This document shows, one piece after another, positions 26,245-34,810 of a stretch of DNA of 64,000 nucleotides. The notes below the pieces were generated by a model. That model saw only the letters and a program-made list of their open reading frames with translations, searched no databases and was not told the DNA's origin. Both the position numbers and the translations under genes were made by a program. Each line of letters starts with the position of its first letter. Position 1 is the stretch's first letter. This DNA comes from Maricaulis sp047308265. GTDB lineage: Bacteria > Pseudomonadota > Alphaproteobacteria > Caulobacterales > Maricaulaceae. The DNA is taken from positions 496,001-560,000 of the forward strand of contig NZ_JBKQWY010000001.1 of NCBI RefSeq assembly GCF_047308265.1. The letters are read 5' to 3'.

Positions 26245-27426
26245 TTACCGGGTGAAGTCCAGCCACTCAATCGATGAGCCGGCCGAGGCCGCCGGCGCGT
26301 CAACCTCTCGGACAATCAACCCGTCTGCGCCGATCAATCGCGTGAGGGCCGAGGAATCCTGTGTGTCGACCGGGTGAATACGCCCGGCTGCGTCACGCCG
26401 GGCGCGCATGAAATGTGCACGATTGCCATTGGCCTCCAGATCCGCGCCCAGCTCGGCCGTTGCATAGAGGGGCAAATCGGAGCCGCCCTGTAACACCGCC
26501 AGAGTGTGCCGGAGTGTGATTTCGGCCATGACCCAGGCGGACACCGGATTGCCCGGCAGTCCCAGCACACGGGTTTTGCCCAGTCGACCAAACCAGGTGG
26601 GTTTGCCCGGTCGAACGCGGATTTTTTCAAACACCAGATCTCCGCCGAGCCGGGCGAAGGCCGGACGCAGATGGTCGTGATCCCCCACGGAGGCACCACC
26701 GACCGTGACAATCAGATCGGCGGATTGCGCCGCGTCGCGCAGTAGGCGGCTCACGGTGTCCCGATTGTCCCGGGCATGGTGGGTCGACACGAGCTCACCG
26801 CCCCATTGCGCCAGGCGAAGTCCCAGGCCCGGTGTCAGACTGTCGATGATCTGGCCGTCGGCAGGCTGTGTGCCGGGTGCGACCAGTTCATCGCCGGTGG
26901 TGACAAGCACAACGCGCGGCGCGGGGAAGACCGGCAAGCGGGCATACCCGGCGGCCGCGGCGAGTGAGATGTGGCGGGCTTCAAGGCGCGAACCGGCCTC
27001 CAGCACGGTCTGACCTGATTGAAAATCAAGACCCGCGCGACGAATGTGTTGACCGGGGTGCGCCGTCGCATCGAACTGTACCGTGTTTGCGTCGCGCTGA
27101 GCGTTCTCCTGGATCACGACCTGATCGGCTCCGACCGGCAGAACAGCCCCTGTCGATACCCGAATGGTTTGTCCTGCTTCCAGGACATGAGAAGACGCGT
27201 GCCCGGCGCGCGATTCATCCACCAATCGAAGTGGAAGACCGGTCAGATCCGAGGACCGGACCGCATAACCGTCCATGGCCGAAGCATCAAAGGGCGGTTG
27301 TGTCAGTCGGGCCTGCAGCGGTTCCGCCAGACGGCGTCCAAGGCTTTGCGACAAGCCCACTGACACGGGTTCGAGCGCAGATGTGTGTGCGCTGATCCGG
27401 GCCAGCGCCTCCTGCAGTGCGATCAT
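26245..27426 (-). CDS. moeA: Molybdopterin molybdenumtransferase MoeA
   Basis: A 393-residue enzyme that inserts molybdate into adenylylated molybdopterin. Domains: MPT-binding N-terminal region with PPFDASAMDGYAV (residues 43-56), a MoCF domain with VTVGGASVGDHDHL, then GLPGNPVSAWV and a C-terminal beta barrel. Start ATG overlaps the moaC stop (ATGA). It is the last gene of the moa run, convergent with the MerC-like gene. Confidence 0.95.
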   Translation of the reverse strand: MIALQEALARISAHTSALEPVSVGLSQSLGRRLAEPLQARLTQPPFDASAMDGYAVRSSDLTGLPLRLVDESRAGHASSHVLEAGQTIRVSTGAVLPVGADQVVIQENAQRDANTVQFDATAHPGQHIRRAGLDFQSGQTVLEAGSRLEARHISLAAAAGYARLPVFPAPRVVLVTTGDELVAPGTQPADGQIIDSLTPGLGLRLAQWGGELVSTHHARDNRDTVSRLLRDAAQSADLIVTVGGASVGDHDHLRPAFARLGGDLVFEKIRVRPGKPTWFGRLGKTRVLGLPGNPVSAWVMAEITLRHTLAVLQGGSDLPLYATAELGADLEANGNRAHFMRARRDAAGRIHPVDTQDSSALTRLIGADGLIVREVDAPAASAGSSIEWLDFTR

Positions 27427-27908
27427 GCGGGGGCTCGCTGGTAATCGCCCGATTGACCACCGGACTTGGCGACCAGGCGCACAGTCTCAATCTCGATGGC
27501 CTTGTCGAGTGCCTTGGCCATGTCATACAGCGTCAGCGCTGCCACAGAGCAGGCTGTCAGGGCTTCCATCTCCACCCCTGTCTTGCCGTCTGTACGGACC
27601 TCTGACGAGATGTGAAAGCTCAGCGTATCCGGTTCGGGGTCGATGGCCAGCTTCACCTTGGTGACGGGCAGTGGATGGCACAGGGGGATGAGATCCGAGG
27701 TCCGTTTGGCGCCCATGATCCCGGCCAGTTCGGCGGTCTGAAGGGCATTGCCCTTGGGCCCCTGACCCTGGGCGATGGCCGTGTAGGCTTCGGACGACAT
27801 GCGGACCCGCGCTTCTGCCCGGGCGGTGCGAGTGGTGACGGGTTTGTCGCCGACATCCACCATGCGTACACGACCGGTTTCGTCCTGATGGGTCAGTCCC
27901 TTGGACAT
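27423..27908 (-). CDS. moaC: Cyclic pyranopterin monophosphate synthase MoaC
   Basis: A 161-residue enzyme that converts the MoaA product (3',8-cyclo-GTP) to cPMP. The conserved KGNALQTAELAGIMGAKRTS and LIPLCHPLP segments and GVEMEALTACSVAALTLYDM are present. Start at ATG 27908, three bases after moaB; the end overlaps moeA by four bases. Confidence 0.96.
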   Translation of the reverse strand: MSKGLTHQDETGRVRMVDVGDKPVTTRTARAEARVRMSSEAYTAIAQGQGPKGNALQTAELAGIMGAKRTSDLIPLCHPLPVTKVKLAIDPEPDTLSFHISSEVRTDGKTGVEMEALTACSVAALTLYDMAKALDKAIEIETVRLVAKSGGQSGDYQRAPA

Positions 27909-27911
27909 GTG

Positions 27912-28436
27912 CTAGCGCTCCGTGAGGCGGGGAATGAGTTCGACCAGATTACAGGGTTTGTGGGTGCGGTCGAATTCATGTCGCAGGACCTGGTTCCAGG
28001 CATCCTTGCAGCCCCCCTTCGAACCCGGAACGGCGAAGATATAGGTTCCACCAGCAATGCCCCCACAGGCACGCGATTGCAGGGTCGACACCCCGACCGA
28101 CTGGAAGCTGATCTGGTGGAAGACGACGGCAAACCCGTCGATTTCCTTGTCAAACAGCGGACGTACGGCCTCTGGCGTCACATCCCGTCCTGTAATGCCG
28201 GTCCCGCCCGTCGAGATGATGGCGTGGATGCGCGGATCATCGATCCAGGCGCGCATCTGGGCCTGAATGGCGTCGATATCGTCCGGTGTGATGGCGTGAT
28301 CCACAATGGCGTGACCATCTGCTGTGATCGCTTCACGTAGCCACGGCCCGGTCTGGTCGGTCTCTTCTGTCCGCGTGTCCGACACGGTCATGACAGCAAA
28401 GCCTAATGTCTCGGGTATGTTGGGAGTCTCGCTCAT
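27912..28436 (-). CDS. moaB: Molybdopterin adenylyltransferase-type protein MoaB/MogA
   Basis: A 174-residue MoCF-fold protein that adenylylates molybdopterin before molybdenum insertion. STGGTGITGRDVTPEAVRPL is the MPT-binding motif (residues about 95-114), followed by QSRACGGIAGGTYIFAVPGS. MoaB and MogA are hard to separate by sequence; position between moaE and moaC favours the moaB name. Start overlaps the moaE stop (ATGA). Confidence 0.92.
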   Translation of the reverse strand: MSETPNIPETLGFAVMTVSDTRTEETDQTGPWLREAITADGHAIVDHAITPDDIDAIQAQMRAWIDDPRIHAIISTGGTGITGRDVTPEAVRPLFDKEIDGFAVVFHQISFQSVGVSTLQSRACGGIAGGTYIFAVPGSKGGCKDAWNQVLRHEFDRTHKPCNLVELIPRLTER

Positions 28437-28897
28437 TCTATCGTCTCCTGCCAGTGGCGGGCGCGATTCTCATCGCTCGTCCGGGCTTCGACCCAGCGTG
28501 TGGTGTTGTCGAAATGCTCACGTTTCCAGAAGGGCGCTTCTGTCTTGAGAACATCGATCATATAGGCGACCGATTCCAGTACCGCGACCCGGTGCGCAGA
28601 GCGCGCACCCACAAATACAATCGGCTCACCCAGAGGCATGAGGCCGGACCGGTGATGGATCATGGCGAGCTCCAGCGGCCAGCGTTCCTGCGCTGTGCGG
28701 GCGATCTGCTCGAGCGAGAGGCGGGTTACCGGTTCATAGGCTTCAAGCTCGAGGGCGGTCAGCCCTTCACCGCCCCGAACACGACCGACAAAGCTGGAAA
28801 TGGCACCGCTGCTTGCATCATCTTCCTGCAGGCGATCATGCAGGCGAGTGAGGTCAAGCGGAGAGGTTGTCACTTCCACATCGATGAATGGGATCAT
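28433..28897 (-). CDS. moaE: Molybdopterin synthase catalytic subunit MoaE
   Basis: A 154-residue large subunit that transfers sulfur from MoaD onto cPMP. Seen: GAISSFVGRVRGG, HHRSGLMPLGEPIVFVG, AHRVAVLESVAYMIDVLK and TEAPFWKRE with the conserved Lys. The start is ATG 28897, one base after the moaD stop, with GGTGG upstream; an open frame extends to 28963 inside moaD and is not used. Confidence 0.95.
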   Translation of the reverse strand: MIPFIDVEVTTSPLDLTRLHDRLQEDDASSGAISSFVGRVRGGEGLTALELEAYEPVTRLSLEQIARTAQERWPLELAMIHHRSGLMPLGEPIVFVGARSAHRVAVLESVAYMIDVLKTEAPFWKREHFDNTTRWVEARTSDENRARHWQETIE

Positions 28898-28898
28898 G

Positions 28899-29144
28899 TC
28901 ATCCACCGGTAAAGGGCGGACACGCGGCAAACCGCGCATTGTCCGGGATTTCGGTCTGGGCATCCACGATGGTGTCGTTATGGATGAAACGCAGGGAGGG
29001 AGCGGTCAGCTCATCGAGCGCGCCCTCGCGTTGACCGATATCCGTCATGATGTCGGCAATGCGGCGAGCCGCACCGTCATAGGCATACGGATCCGAGCCC
29101 ATTCGGTCGCGCAAAGCGGCGACAAATTCAACGTAGATCGTCAT
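28899..29144 (-). CDS. moaD: Molybdopterin synthase sulfur carrier MoaD
   Basis: An 81-residue ubiquitin-fold protein ending in GG (CPPFTGG), the tail that becomes a thiocarboxylate. It begins nine bases after moaA and ends one base before moaE. Confidence 0.93.
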   Translation of the reverse strand: MTIYVEFVAALRDRMGSDPYAYDGAARRIADIMTDIGQREGALDELTAPSLRFIHNDTIVDAQTEIPDNARFAACPPFTGG

Positions 29145-29153
29145 GCGGGAAGA

Positions 29154-30176
29154 CTAGCCTCCTGTGTGGGCCATGTCGCGCGGGACATGGCCGGCGACGC
29201 GATCTGTGCCGATGGCAAAGTCATGCGCCCGGGGTTTGATCTGCATGGCCTCATCCAGAGCGCGCTCAACGGCCAGACGTCCGCCGTCCCGCAAGGCCGC
29301 ACGTAAGTCCACGCGGTCGAGTTGGCCCAGACACAGATAGAGCTGACCGGTACAGGTCAGTCGAACCCGATTGCAGCCTTCACAGAAATTCTGGGTCAGC
29401 GGCGAGATGAAGCCCAGCCGGCCCCCGGTCTCTTCGACCCGGACATAGCGCGCCGGCCCGCCGGTGGAATCGGAGACATCGGTGAGTGTCCAGCGTTCTT
29501 CCAGGGTTTGACGAACAGATTGCAGGGAGAGGAACTGATCCGGACGCGCCTCGTCGACCTCGCCCATCGGCATGATTTCGATCAGGCTGAGATCATAGCC
29601 CCGACCATGGGCCCAGGCGACGAGGTCGGGGATCTCACGGGCATTGCCATTGGCCAGTGCCACCGTGTTGATCTTGACCTTGAGCCCCGCTTTGTCGGCG
29701 GCATCCAGGCCGCGCATCACTGTGTCGATCTCGCCGATCCGGGTCAGGCGACGAAAGTGATCTGCATCGAGGGTGTCTAGGGAGACATTGATACGCTCCA
29801 CGCCCGACGCCGCCAGCTGATCCGCATAACGATCCAACTGGGTTGCATTGGTCGTCAGGGTGAGTTCCCTGAGGGGGGTCACATGACGCCATTGACCGAT
29901 ATGTTCGATCAGCTTGACCACATCCCGGCGGACCAAGGGTTCACCGCCCGTGATACGGATCTTGGTCACACCACGCTCGATGAAAATTGCGCAAAGCGTT
30001 TCCAGCTCTTCCAGGGTGAGGACTTCGCTCTTGGGCAGGAAGGTCGGGCGAGCGGACATGCAATACGTGCAGCGAAGATCGCATCGATCCGTCACAGACA
30101 GGCGCAGATAGGAAATCGTTCGGCCAAAACCATCGATCAACGGCGTCTGGCCGGAGGTGTCATCATGCGCGCTCAT
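29154..30176 (-). CDS. moaA: GTP 3',8-cyclase MoaA
   Basis: A 340-residue radical SAM enzyme catalysing the first step of molybdenum cofactor synthesis. The N-terminal cluster motif is DRCDLRCTYCM, the C-terminal cluster motif CEGCNRVRLTCTG, and the protein ends in GG as MoaA does. The start is ATG 30176 (MSAHDD); a 19-residue upstream extension has no support. First gene of the moaA-D-E-B-C-moeA operon, 82 bases after modC. Confidence 0.95.
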   Translation of the reverse strand: MSAHDDTSGQTPLIDGFGRTISYLRLSVTDRCDLRCTYCMSARPTFLPKSEVLTLEELETLCAIFIERGVTKIRITGGEPLVRRDVVKLIEHIGQWRHVTPLRELTLTTNATQLDRYADQLAASGVERINVSLDTLDADHFRRLTRIGEIDTVMRGLDAADKAGLKVKINTVALANGNAREIPDLVAWAHGRGYDLSLIEIMPMGEVDEARPDQFLSLQSVRQTLEERWTLTDVSDSTGGPARYVRVEETGGRLGFISPLTQNFCEGCNRVRLTCTGQLYLCLGQLDRVDLRAALRDGGRLAVERALDEAMQIKPRAHDFAIGTDRVAGHVPRDMAHTGG

Positions 30177-30258
30177 GCAGAAGAAGTTAGTCGAGCTTTG
30201 GCTGTGTGCAATATCAACACGCGCCAATTCCACTCACGCCGCAGTGAGGCTCCTGTCA

Positions 30259-31332
30259 TCACATGCGGGCGAGAGGGTCGGCAAGGTGGGCGGTTCGGAT
30301 CAGGGCGAACACGTCGGACCCGGGTCGCAAGTCGAGCGCTTTCAGGGCGTTGTGCGTGATGCGGGCTTTCAGTCGCTGGTCGTCCGCGATGAGATGCACA
30401 TGAACCTGGCCCATATGAGCGGCGCTCTCGCAGACCGTCTCGATCCGACAGGGGATCTGGTTCTGGATACTCACACCCTCCACCGGATCACGCGACAAGG
30501 CCACATCACGCGCCAGCAAGCGCAGACGGATCCTGTCTCCCGTCTTCCGATGCGGCAGTCCGGGCAGATGGAGGGGCTGACCGGCCAGTTCAAGTGCACT
30601 CAACCCGTTTTCATTCATGGGGATTTGCAGGACAGCCGTGATGAGGACACCGGTCTCGATAAAACCGGCTTCGGCCAGGTCGTCGCGGGCAAAAAACCCG
30701 GATGCGGATTGGGGAGTGCCCAGCGCGCCGGCCTGCATCCATGTGATCTGATCGGCCAGATAGGCCATTTCATCGATATTATGGCTGATAAACAACACGG
30801 GTAGCGCATGGTCGTGCGCCAGTTCTGACAGGGCCGGTATCAGCTGTCGGCGCGTGGCTGTGTCCAGGGCCGTAAACGCCTCATCCATCAGTAAAAGGCG
30901 CGGTTGCCCAAGAAGGGTCCGGGCCAGCGCGAGCCGCTGAGCCTCACCTCCGGACAGAACACGCGCCGGGCGATCTAGCAAGCGACCCAGTCCCAACCAT
31001 TCAACCAGGGTACCGCGATCGAATACACCCGAGGGATTGCGATGTTGGGCAAAGTCCAGATTGCCGCTGACACTGAGATGTTCAAAAAGGCCGGGTTTCT
31101 GGGTGACAAAGCCGATCCGGCGCATGTGGGGCTTGATCAAATCTAGCCTGTCACCCTCCAGCCGGATCTCTCCGTCTTTCACGCGATCATACCCGGCCAG
31201 GAGCCGCAATAATGTGGTCTTGCCGGCTCCATTTGGACCGGCTAGCGCTGTGAACCCGTTCAGATGCAGGGACTGCTCGATATTGAGGGTGAAATCGCCC
31301 TGGCGGTGGGTCAGCTGAATATCCAGTTTCAT
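30259..31332 (-). CDS. modC: Molybdate ABC transporter ATP-binding protein ModC
   Basis: A 357-residue ATPase with Walker A GPNGAGKTT, signature LSGGEAQR, Walker B LLLMDEAFTALD, the switch His in FISHNIDEM, and a C-terminal TOBE/Mop-like domain from about residue 290. It powers molybdate import with ModB and ModA. The ATG at 31332 overlaps the modB stop by four bases; the open frame upstream is a shadow of modB. Confidence 0.93.
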   Translation of the reverse strand: MKLDIQLTHRQGDFTLNIEQSLHLNGFTALAGPNGAGKTTLLRLLAGYDRVKDGEIRLEGDRLDLIKPHMRRIGFVTQKPGLFEHLSVSGNLDFAQHRNPSGVFDRGTLVEWLGLGRLLDRPARVLSGGEAQRLALARTLLGQPRLLLMDEAFTALDTATRRQLIPALSELAHDHALPVLFISHNIDEMAYLADQITWMQAGALGTPQSASGFFARDDLAEAGFIETGVLITAVLQIPMNENGLSALELAGQPLHLPGLPHRKTGDRIRLRLLARDVALSRDPVEGVSIQNQIPCRIETVCESAAHMGQVHVHLIADDQRLKARITHNALKALDLRPGSDVFALIRTAHLADPLARM

Positions 31333-31988
31333 GATGTTCGCTCCTGGCGCCGGTTCAGCACGAACAGGGCCGAGAGAACGACAAAGGCGAAGACCAGAAG
31401 TCCGGCCGACAACTGATGCGCCGACGCATAATCCAAGGTTTCGACATGTTCGTAGATGGCAATGGAAATGACGCGGGTGTGACCCGGAATATTGCCACCG
31501 ACCATCAAGACAACACCGAATTCGCCCAGCGTATGAGCGAAGGTCATGACGCCGCCCGTGAGCAAGCTTCGCCGGGCAAGCGGCAGGGCCAGGCTGAAAA
31601 ACCGATCTATGGGCCGGGCACCGAGGGCCGTGGCGGCCTCGAACGGGGCCGACCCGAGGCGTTCGAAACCGGCCTGGACGGGTTGCACCATGAAGGGCAG
31701 GGAATAGAGCAGGGAGGCGACCCACAGGCCGGTGAAGGAAAAGCTCAGCGTGTCACCGGTCAATGTGACCCAGATCGCCCCCACCGGATTGTCCGGTGCG
31801 AAGAGGATAAGCAGGTAAAACCCCAGCACGGTCGGCGGCAAGACCAGGGGCAGGGCGGTTATGGCCTCGATGAGGGGTTTGGCGGGGCTGCGGGTCTGCG
31901 ACAGCCACCAGGCGAGCGGCACACCCAGTACAAACAAGCCGACTGTGGTGGCGAGCGCCAGGGTCAGTGAGAGCAGGACCGGATTCAT
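31329..31988 (-). CDS. modB: Molybdate ABC transporter permease ModB
   Basis: A 219-residue inner membrane permease with about five helices and an EAA loop (FEAATALGARPIDRFFSLALP) that contacts ModC. It overlaps modA by four bases and modC by four bases, a compact operon. Confidence 0.93.
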   Translation of the reverse strand: MNPVLLSLTLALATTVGLFVLGVPLAWWLSQTRSPAKPLIEAITALPLVLPPTVLGFYLLILFAPDNPVGAIWVTLTGDTLSFSFTGLWVASLLYSLPFMVQPVQAGFERLGSAPFEAATALGARPIDRFFSLALPLARRSLLTGGVMTFAHTLGEFGVVLMVGGNIPGHTRVISIAIYEHVETLDYASAHQLSAGLLVFAFVVLSALFVLNRRQERTS

Positions 31989-32758
31989 TCGGCTGGACCC
32001 GGTGCATGTGTGGCATACCCCAAAGACTGGATTTCGGCCTGGATATCATCCCGGATCAGAAACATCAGAAACTCGGCAGCCGCGTCGGTTGCGTCGCTGC
32101 GGGCCAGAATGACACCCCCCTGATGGATCGGGTCGTGCAGGGTTTGCGGCACAGGCCAGGCACTGCCTGAACGTGTCGTGTCGAGGCCCATCCATTGGGA
32201 TCGAGCGATGAAACCCGTCTGAGCGGACTGTGTCGCGACCATGGCAAAGACCTGACCCACATTCTGGGCGGTGAGCTGGCGCTGCTGGGATGGCGGATCC
32301 GGCTGAAGCCGGGCGAGGACCTGGTGCGCGGCACGGCCATAGGGGGCAAGATCGGGATTGGCCAGGGCGAGGCGACGCACCCTCCCCTCAATCAGTTCAG
32401 CCTGGATATCCACGCCGGGACGCGCAGACCATAGGACCAGGGCGCCACGTGCATAGATGACCGGGTGATCACCCAGGGCTTCGTGATCGTCGATCAGGCG
32501 CTGGGGGCGTTGCATATCGGCAGAGAGGAAGACGTCATAGGGCGCGCCCTGACGGATCTGGGCATAGAGCGATCCGGACGAGCCCGCTGACAGCACCAGC
32601 TCATGTCCAGTCTCGGCCTCGAAGAGAGGAGCAAGGTGTTCGATGACCGGATTAAAATTGGTCGCGTAGGCGATGTGCAGCCGGTCTGCACTGGCTGAGG
32701 ACAGGCCCCACAGACAGGTGAGGCCCAGACTGACGACATGAAAAAGGGCGCGGATCAT
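31985..32758 (-). CDS. modA: Molybdate-binding periplasmic protein ModA
   Basis: A 257-residue binding protein with a signal peptide (cleavage near SASA-DRLH, about residue 20). Ligand-contact segments are SAGSSGSLYAQI and GAPYDVFLSADMQRP. Start ATG 32758 is chosen because it leads straight into the signal peptide; in-frame ATGs further up (to 32866) would place it inside the cfa gene end. It follows cfa by 46 bases, without an obvious terminator between. Confidence 0.9.
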   Translation of the reverse strand: MIRALFHVVSLGLTCLWGLSSASADRLHIAYATNFNPVIEHLAPLFEAETGHELVLSAGSSGSLYAQIRQGAPYDVFLSADMQRPQRLIDDHEALGDHPVIYARGALVLWSARPGVDIQAELIEGRVRRLALANPDLAPYGRAAHQVLARLQPDPPSQQRQLTAQNVGQVFAMVATQSAQTGFIARSQWMGLDTTRSGSAWPVPQTLHDPIHQGGVILARSDATDAAAEFLMFLIRDDIQAEIQSLGYATHAPGPAE

Positions 32759-32804
32759 GTCTGATACATGAGCCACGCCCCTCATCCTGGCAAGTCTTGC
32801 ACCC

Positions 32805-34043
32805 TCACGCCTCGGTGAGAGGTTTCTCGTAGAAGAACTGGCCGACATCAATGCGACCCGTCGCAAAGCCGGCTTCGCAATAGGCCAGGTAGTAGCGCCA
32901 GATCAGGCGGAAGCGTTCATCAAAGCCGAGTGGCTGGATCTCAGGCCAGGCCCGCTCGAAGGCCGTCAGCCAGTCTGACAGGGTGCGGGCGTAATCGATG
33001 CCGAACATGCGCTGATGAATGGGCGAAAGACCGGCTTCGCGCGCCATGTCGTCCAGCCGGGTGCGCGGCGGGAGCATGCCGCCCGGGAAGATGTATTTCT
33101 GGATGAAATCGACATTGCGGCGATAGCGTTCGAAATCGCCCTCGCGAATGGTGATCACCTGCAAACCGGCCCGCCCACCGGGTTTGAGAACCTGTGTGAG
33201 GGCGTTGAAATAGATCGGCCAGTGTTCCTCACCGACGGCCTCAAACATTTCGATCGAGGCAATGGCGTCGAAACGCTCGTCGACATCGCGATAATCCTGG
33301 ATCCGGATCTCGACCTGATCACTCAGACCGGCCCGGGCCATGCGCTCGCGGGCATAGGCATGTTGTTCGTTGGAGAGCGTGATGCCCGTGACCTTGCAGC
33401 CAAAATCGCGTGCGGCGATCTCGGCGAAACCACCCCAGCCGCATCCCACTTCCAGCACATGCTGGCCGGGTTGCAGTTGAAGCTGTTCACACAGGTGACG
33501 GTATTTACGGGTCTGGGCAGCTTCCAGGTCCAGCGTCTCCGGTTCAAAGAGCGCGGAAGAATAGGTCATGCTGCGATCCAGCCAGCGCGTGTAGAAGGCA
33601 TTGCCCAGATCGTAGTGGAATTCGATATTGCGCTTGCTGCCGCTCTTGGTGTTGGCATTGCGCCAGTGTTTCAGACGCCCCATCAGGCGGCTGGGCGCCC
33701 AGGGGTTTTCCCGGGGTTCCACCCGATCGAGTTCGCGGGCCAGCTGGGTCAACAGGTGAGGCAGGTCCGGCGTTGTCCACTCGCCATTTATGTAACCTTC
33801 CGCAAAACCCAGCGCGCCGGAATGGGCCATGCGACGCAGGGCATTCCAGTCCGAGATGATCCAGTGAATCTCGGTGTCGGCATCGTCCTTGCCTGCGAAA
33901 AACTGGTAGCCGGATGGCAAGCGCAGCTTTACGCGGCAATGGCGCAGGCGCGACAGTGGCAGGCGAAAGAAGCGTTCTGCCAGGCGATCCCGCCAGCTGG
34001 GGGTTGAGACCAGAGTGTCTGTTCCGGACGAATAGATATCCAT
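32805..34043 (-). CDS. cfa: Cyclopropane fatty acid synthase-family methyltransferase
   Basis: A 412-residue SAM-dependent enzyme that adds a methylene bridge to unsaturated phospholipid chains. Seen: HYDLGNAFYTRWLD, SAM motif LEVGCGWGGFAEIAA, ITLSNEQHAYA, and DFIQKYIFPGGMLPP. Start is ATG 34043 with GGAG upstream; an adjacent ATG at 34046 is nearly equal. It overlaps the DUF1365 gene. In Rhodobacter sphaeroides the homologue cfaA belongs to the RpoE-ChrR singlet-oxygen regulon with DUF1365 and an amine-oxidase-like flavoprotein, as here. Confidence 0.93.
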   Translation of the reverse strand: MDIYSSGTDTLVSTPSWRDRLAERFFRLPLSRLRHCRVKLRLPSGYQFFAGKDDADTEIHWIISDWNALRRMAHSGALGFAEGYINGEWTTPDLPHLLTQLARELDRVEPRENPWAPSRLMGRLKHWRNANTKSGSKRNIEFHYDLGNAFYTRWLDRSMTYSSALFEPETLDLEAAQTRKYRHLCEQLQLQPGQHVLEVGCGWGGFAEIAARDFGCKVTGITLSNEQHAYARERMARAGLSDQVEIRIQDYRDVDERFDAIASIEMFEAVGEEHWPIYFNALTQVLKPGGRAGLQVITIREGDFERYRRNVDFIQKYIFPGGMLPPRTRLDDMAREAGLSPIHQRMFGIDYARTLSDWLTAFERAWPEIQPLGFDERFRLIWRYYLAYCEAGFATGRIDVGQFFYEKPLTEA

Positions 34044-34810
34044 CATCGTCTCCAAGCCAGTGTATCAACAGTACCACGTCTTGGCCGGTTCAGGGGCAAA
34101 CCTTTTGCGAAAAGCCGGAAGGCTTCGAACAGGATGGCTCCGACAATGCCAAGCGTGTTGAAGGGGTGTTTCAATTGTGCCTTGCGCACATGGGCCGCGG
34201 TGAGCGGGGCGAGGCGGGCATCATGAATGGCGCCCATGACGCACTGACCATCGCGAAAGAGCTGAATGCCCAGGCGGTAATGATCGTGCGACCGCTCCAG
34301 ACGGAAGCGATAGATCCCGTTGGTGTCGTTGAACGGCGAAACGAAAAAGTCCTTGGGACATTCAAAACGCAGTGTTCGGGCGTCTGGATCATCGACGGCG
34401 AAGGCATAGGTGTGACGGCCGGCATGGAAATTACTCACCTCGAAGGCCACACCCACCAGGCGATCCTGCGGGTCGTGAACAAAGAAGACGCTCAGGGGAT
34501 TGAAAACCAGACCGAAAACCCGTGGGGCGGTCAGAATCTGGATGCGGCCGATCGGGCCCGTCAGGCCGACCTGTCGCATCTCATCGGTGATCCAGCCCCG
34601 CAGATCGCCATCTCCGCGCCCGTGATCGCCGGGCCAGAAACTGACAAGATTCACCCGGCCAACTGAAAACAGTCCTGCTGACGCAGCCGAATGGGGACCG
34701 TCCACATCGAGTAGAACCGAGAACAGGCGGTGACGCAGGGCGTGGCGTCTGGGGCCATGTCGGACATGGGCGACCCGGCCGTCGAGGATTTGGGGGGCAA
34801 GCGGGGTCAT
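34043..34810 (-). CDS. DUF1365 protein
   Basis: A 255-residue protein of unknown biochemical function in the DUF1365 family. Typical segments: RRHALRHRLFSVLLDVD near the start and LVFNPLSVFFVHD (FNPLSV motif) in the middle. It is almost always found with cfa and an NAD/FAD-binding amine-oxidase protein, suggesting a joint role in lipid modification under photo-oxidative stress. ATG 34810 overlaps the flavoprotein stop (ATGA). Confidence 0.9.
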   Translation of the reverse strand: MTPLAPQILDGRVAHVRHGPRRHALRHRLFSVLLDVDGPHSAASAGLFSVGRVNLVSFWPGDHGRGDGDLRGWITDEMRQVGLTGPIGRIQILTAPRVFGLVFNPLSVFFVHDPQDRLVGVAFEVSNFHAGRHTYAFAVDDPDARTLRFECPKDFFVSPFNDTNGIYRFRLERSHDHYRLGIQLFRDGQCVMGAIHDARLAPLTAAHVRKAQLKHPFNTLGIVGAILFEAFRLFAKGLPLNRPRRGTVDTLAWRR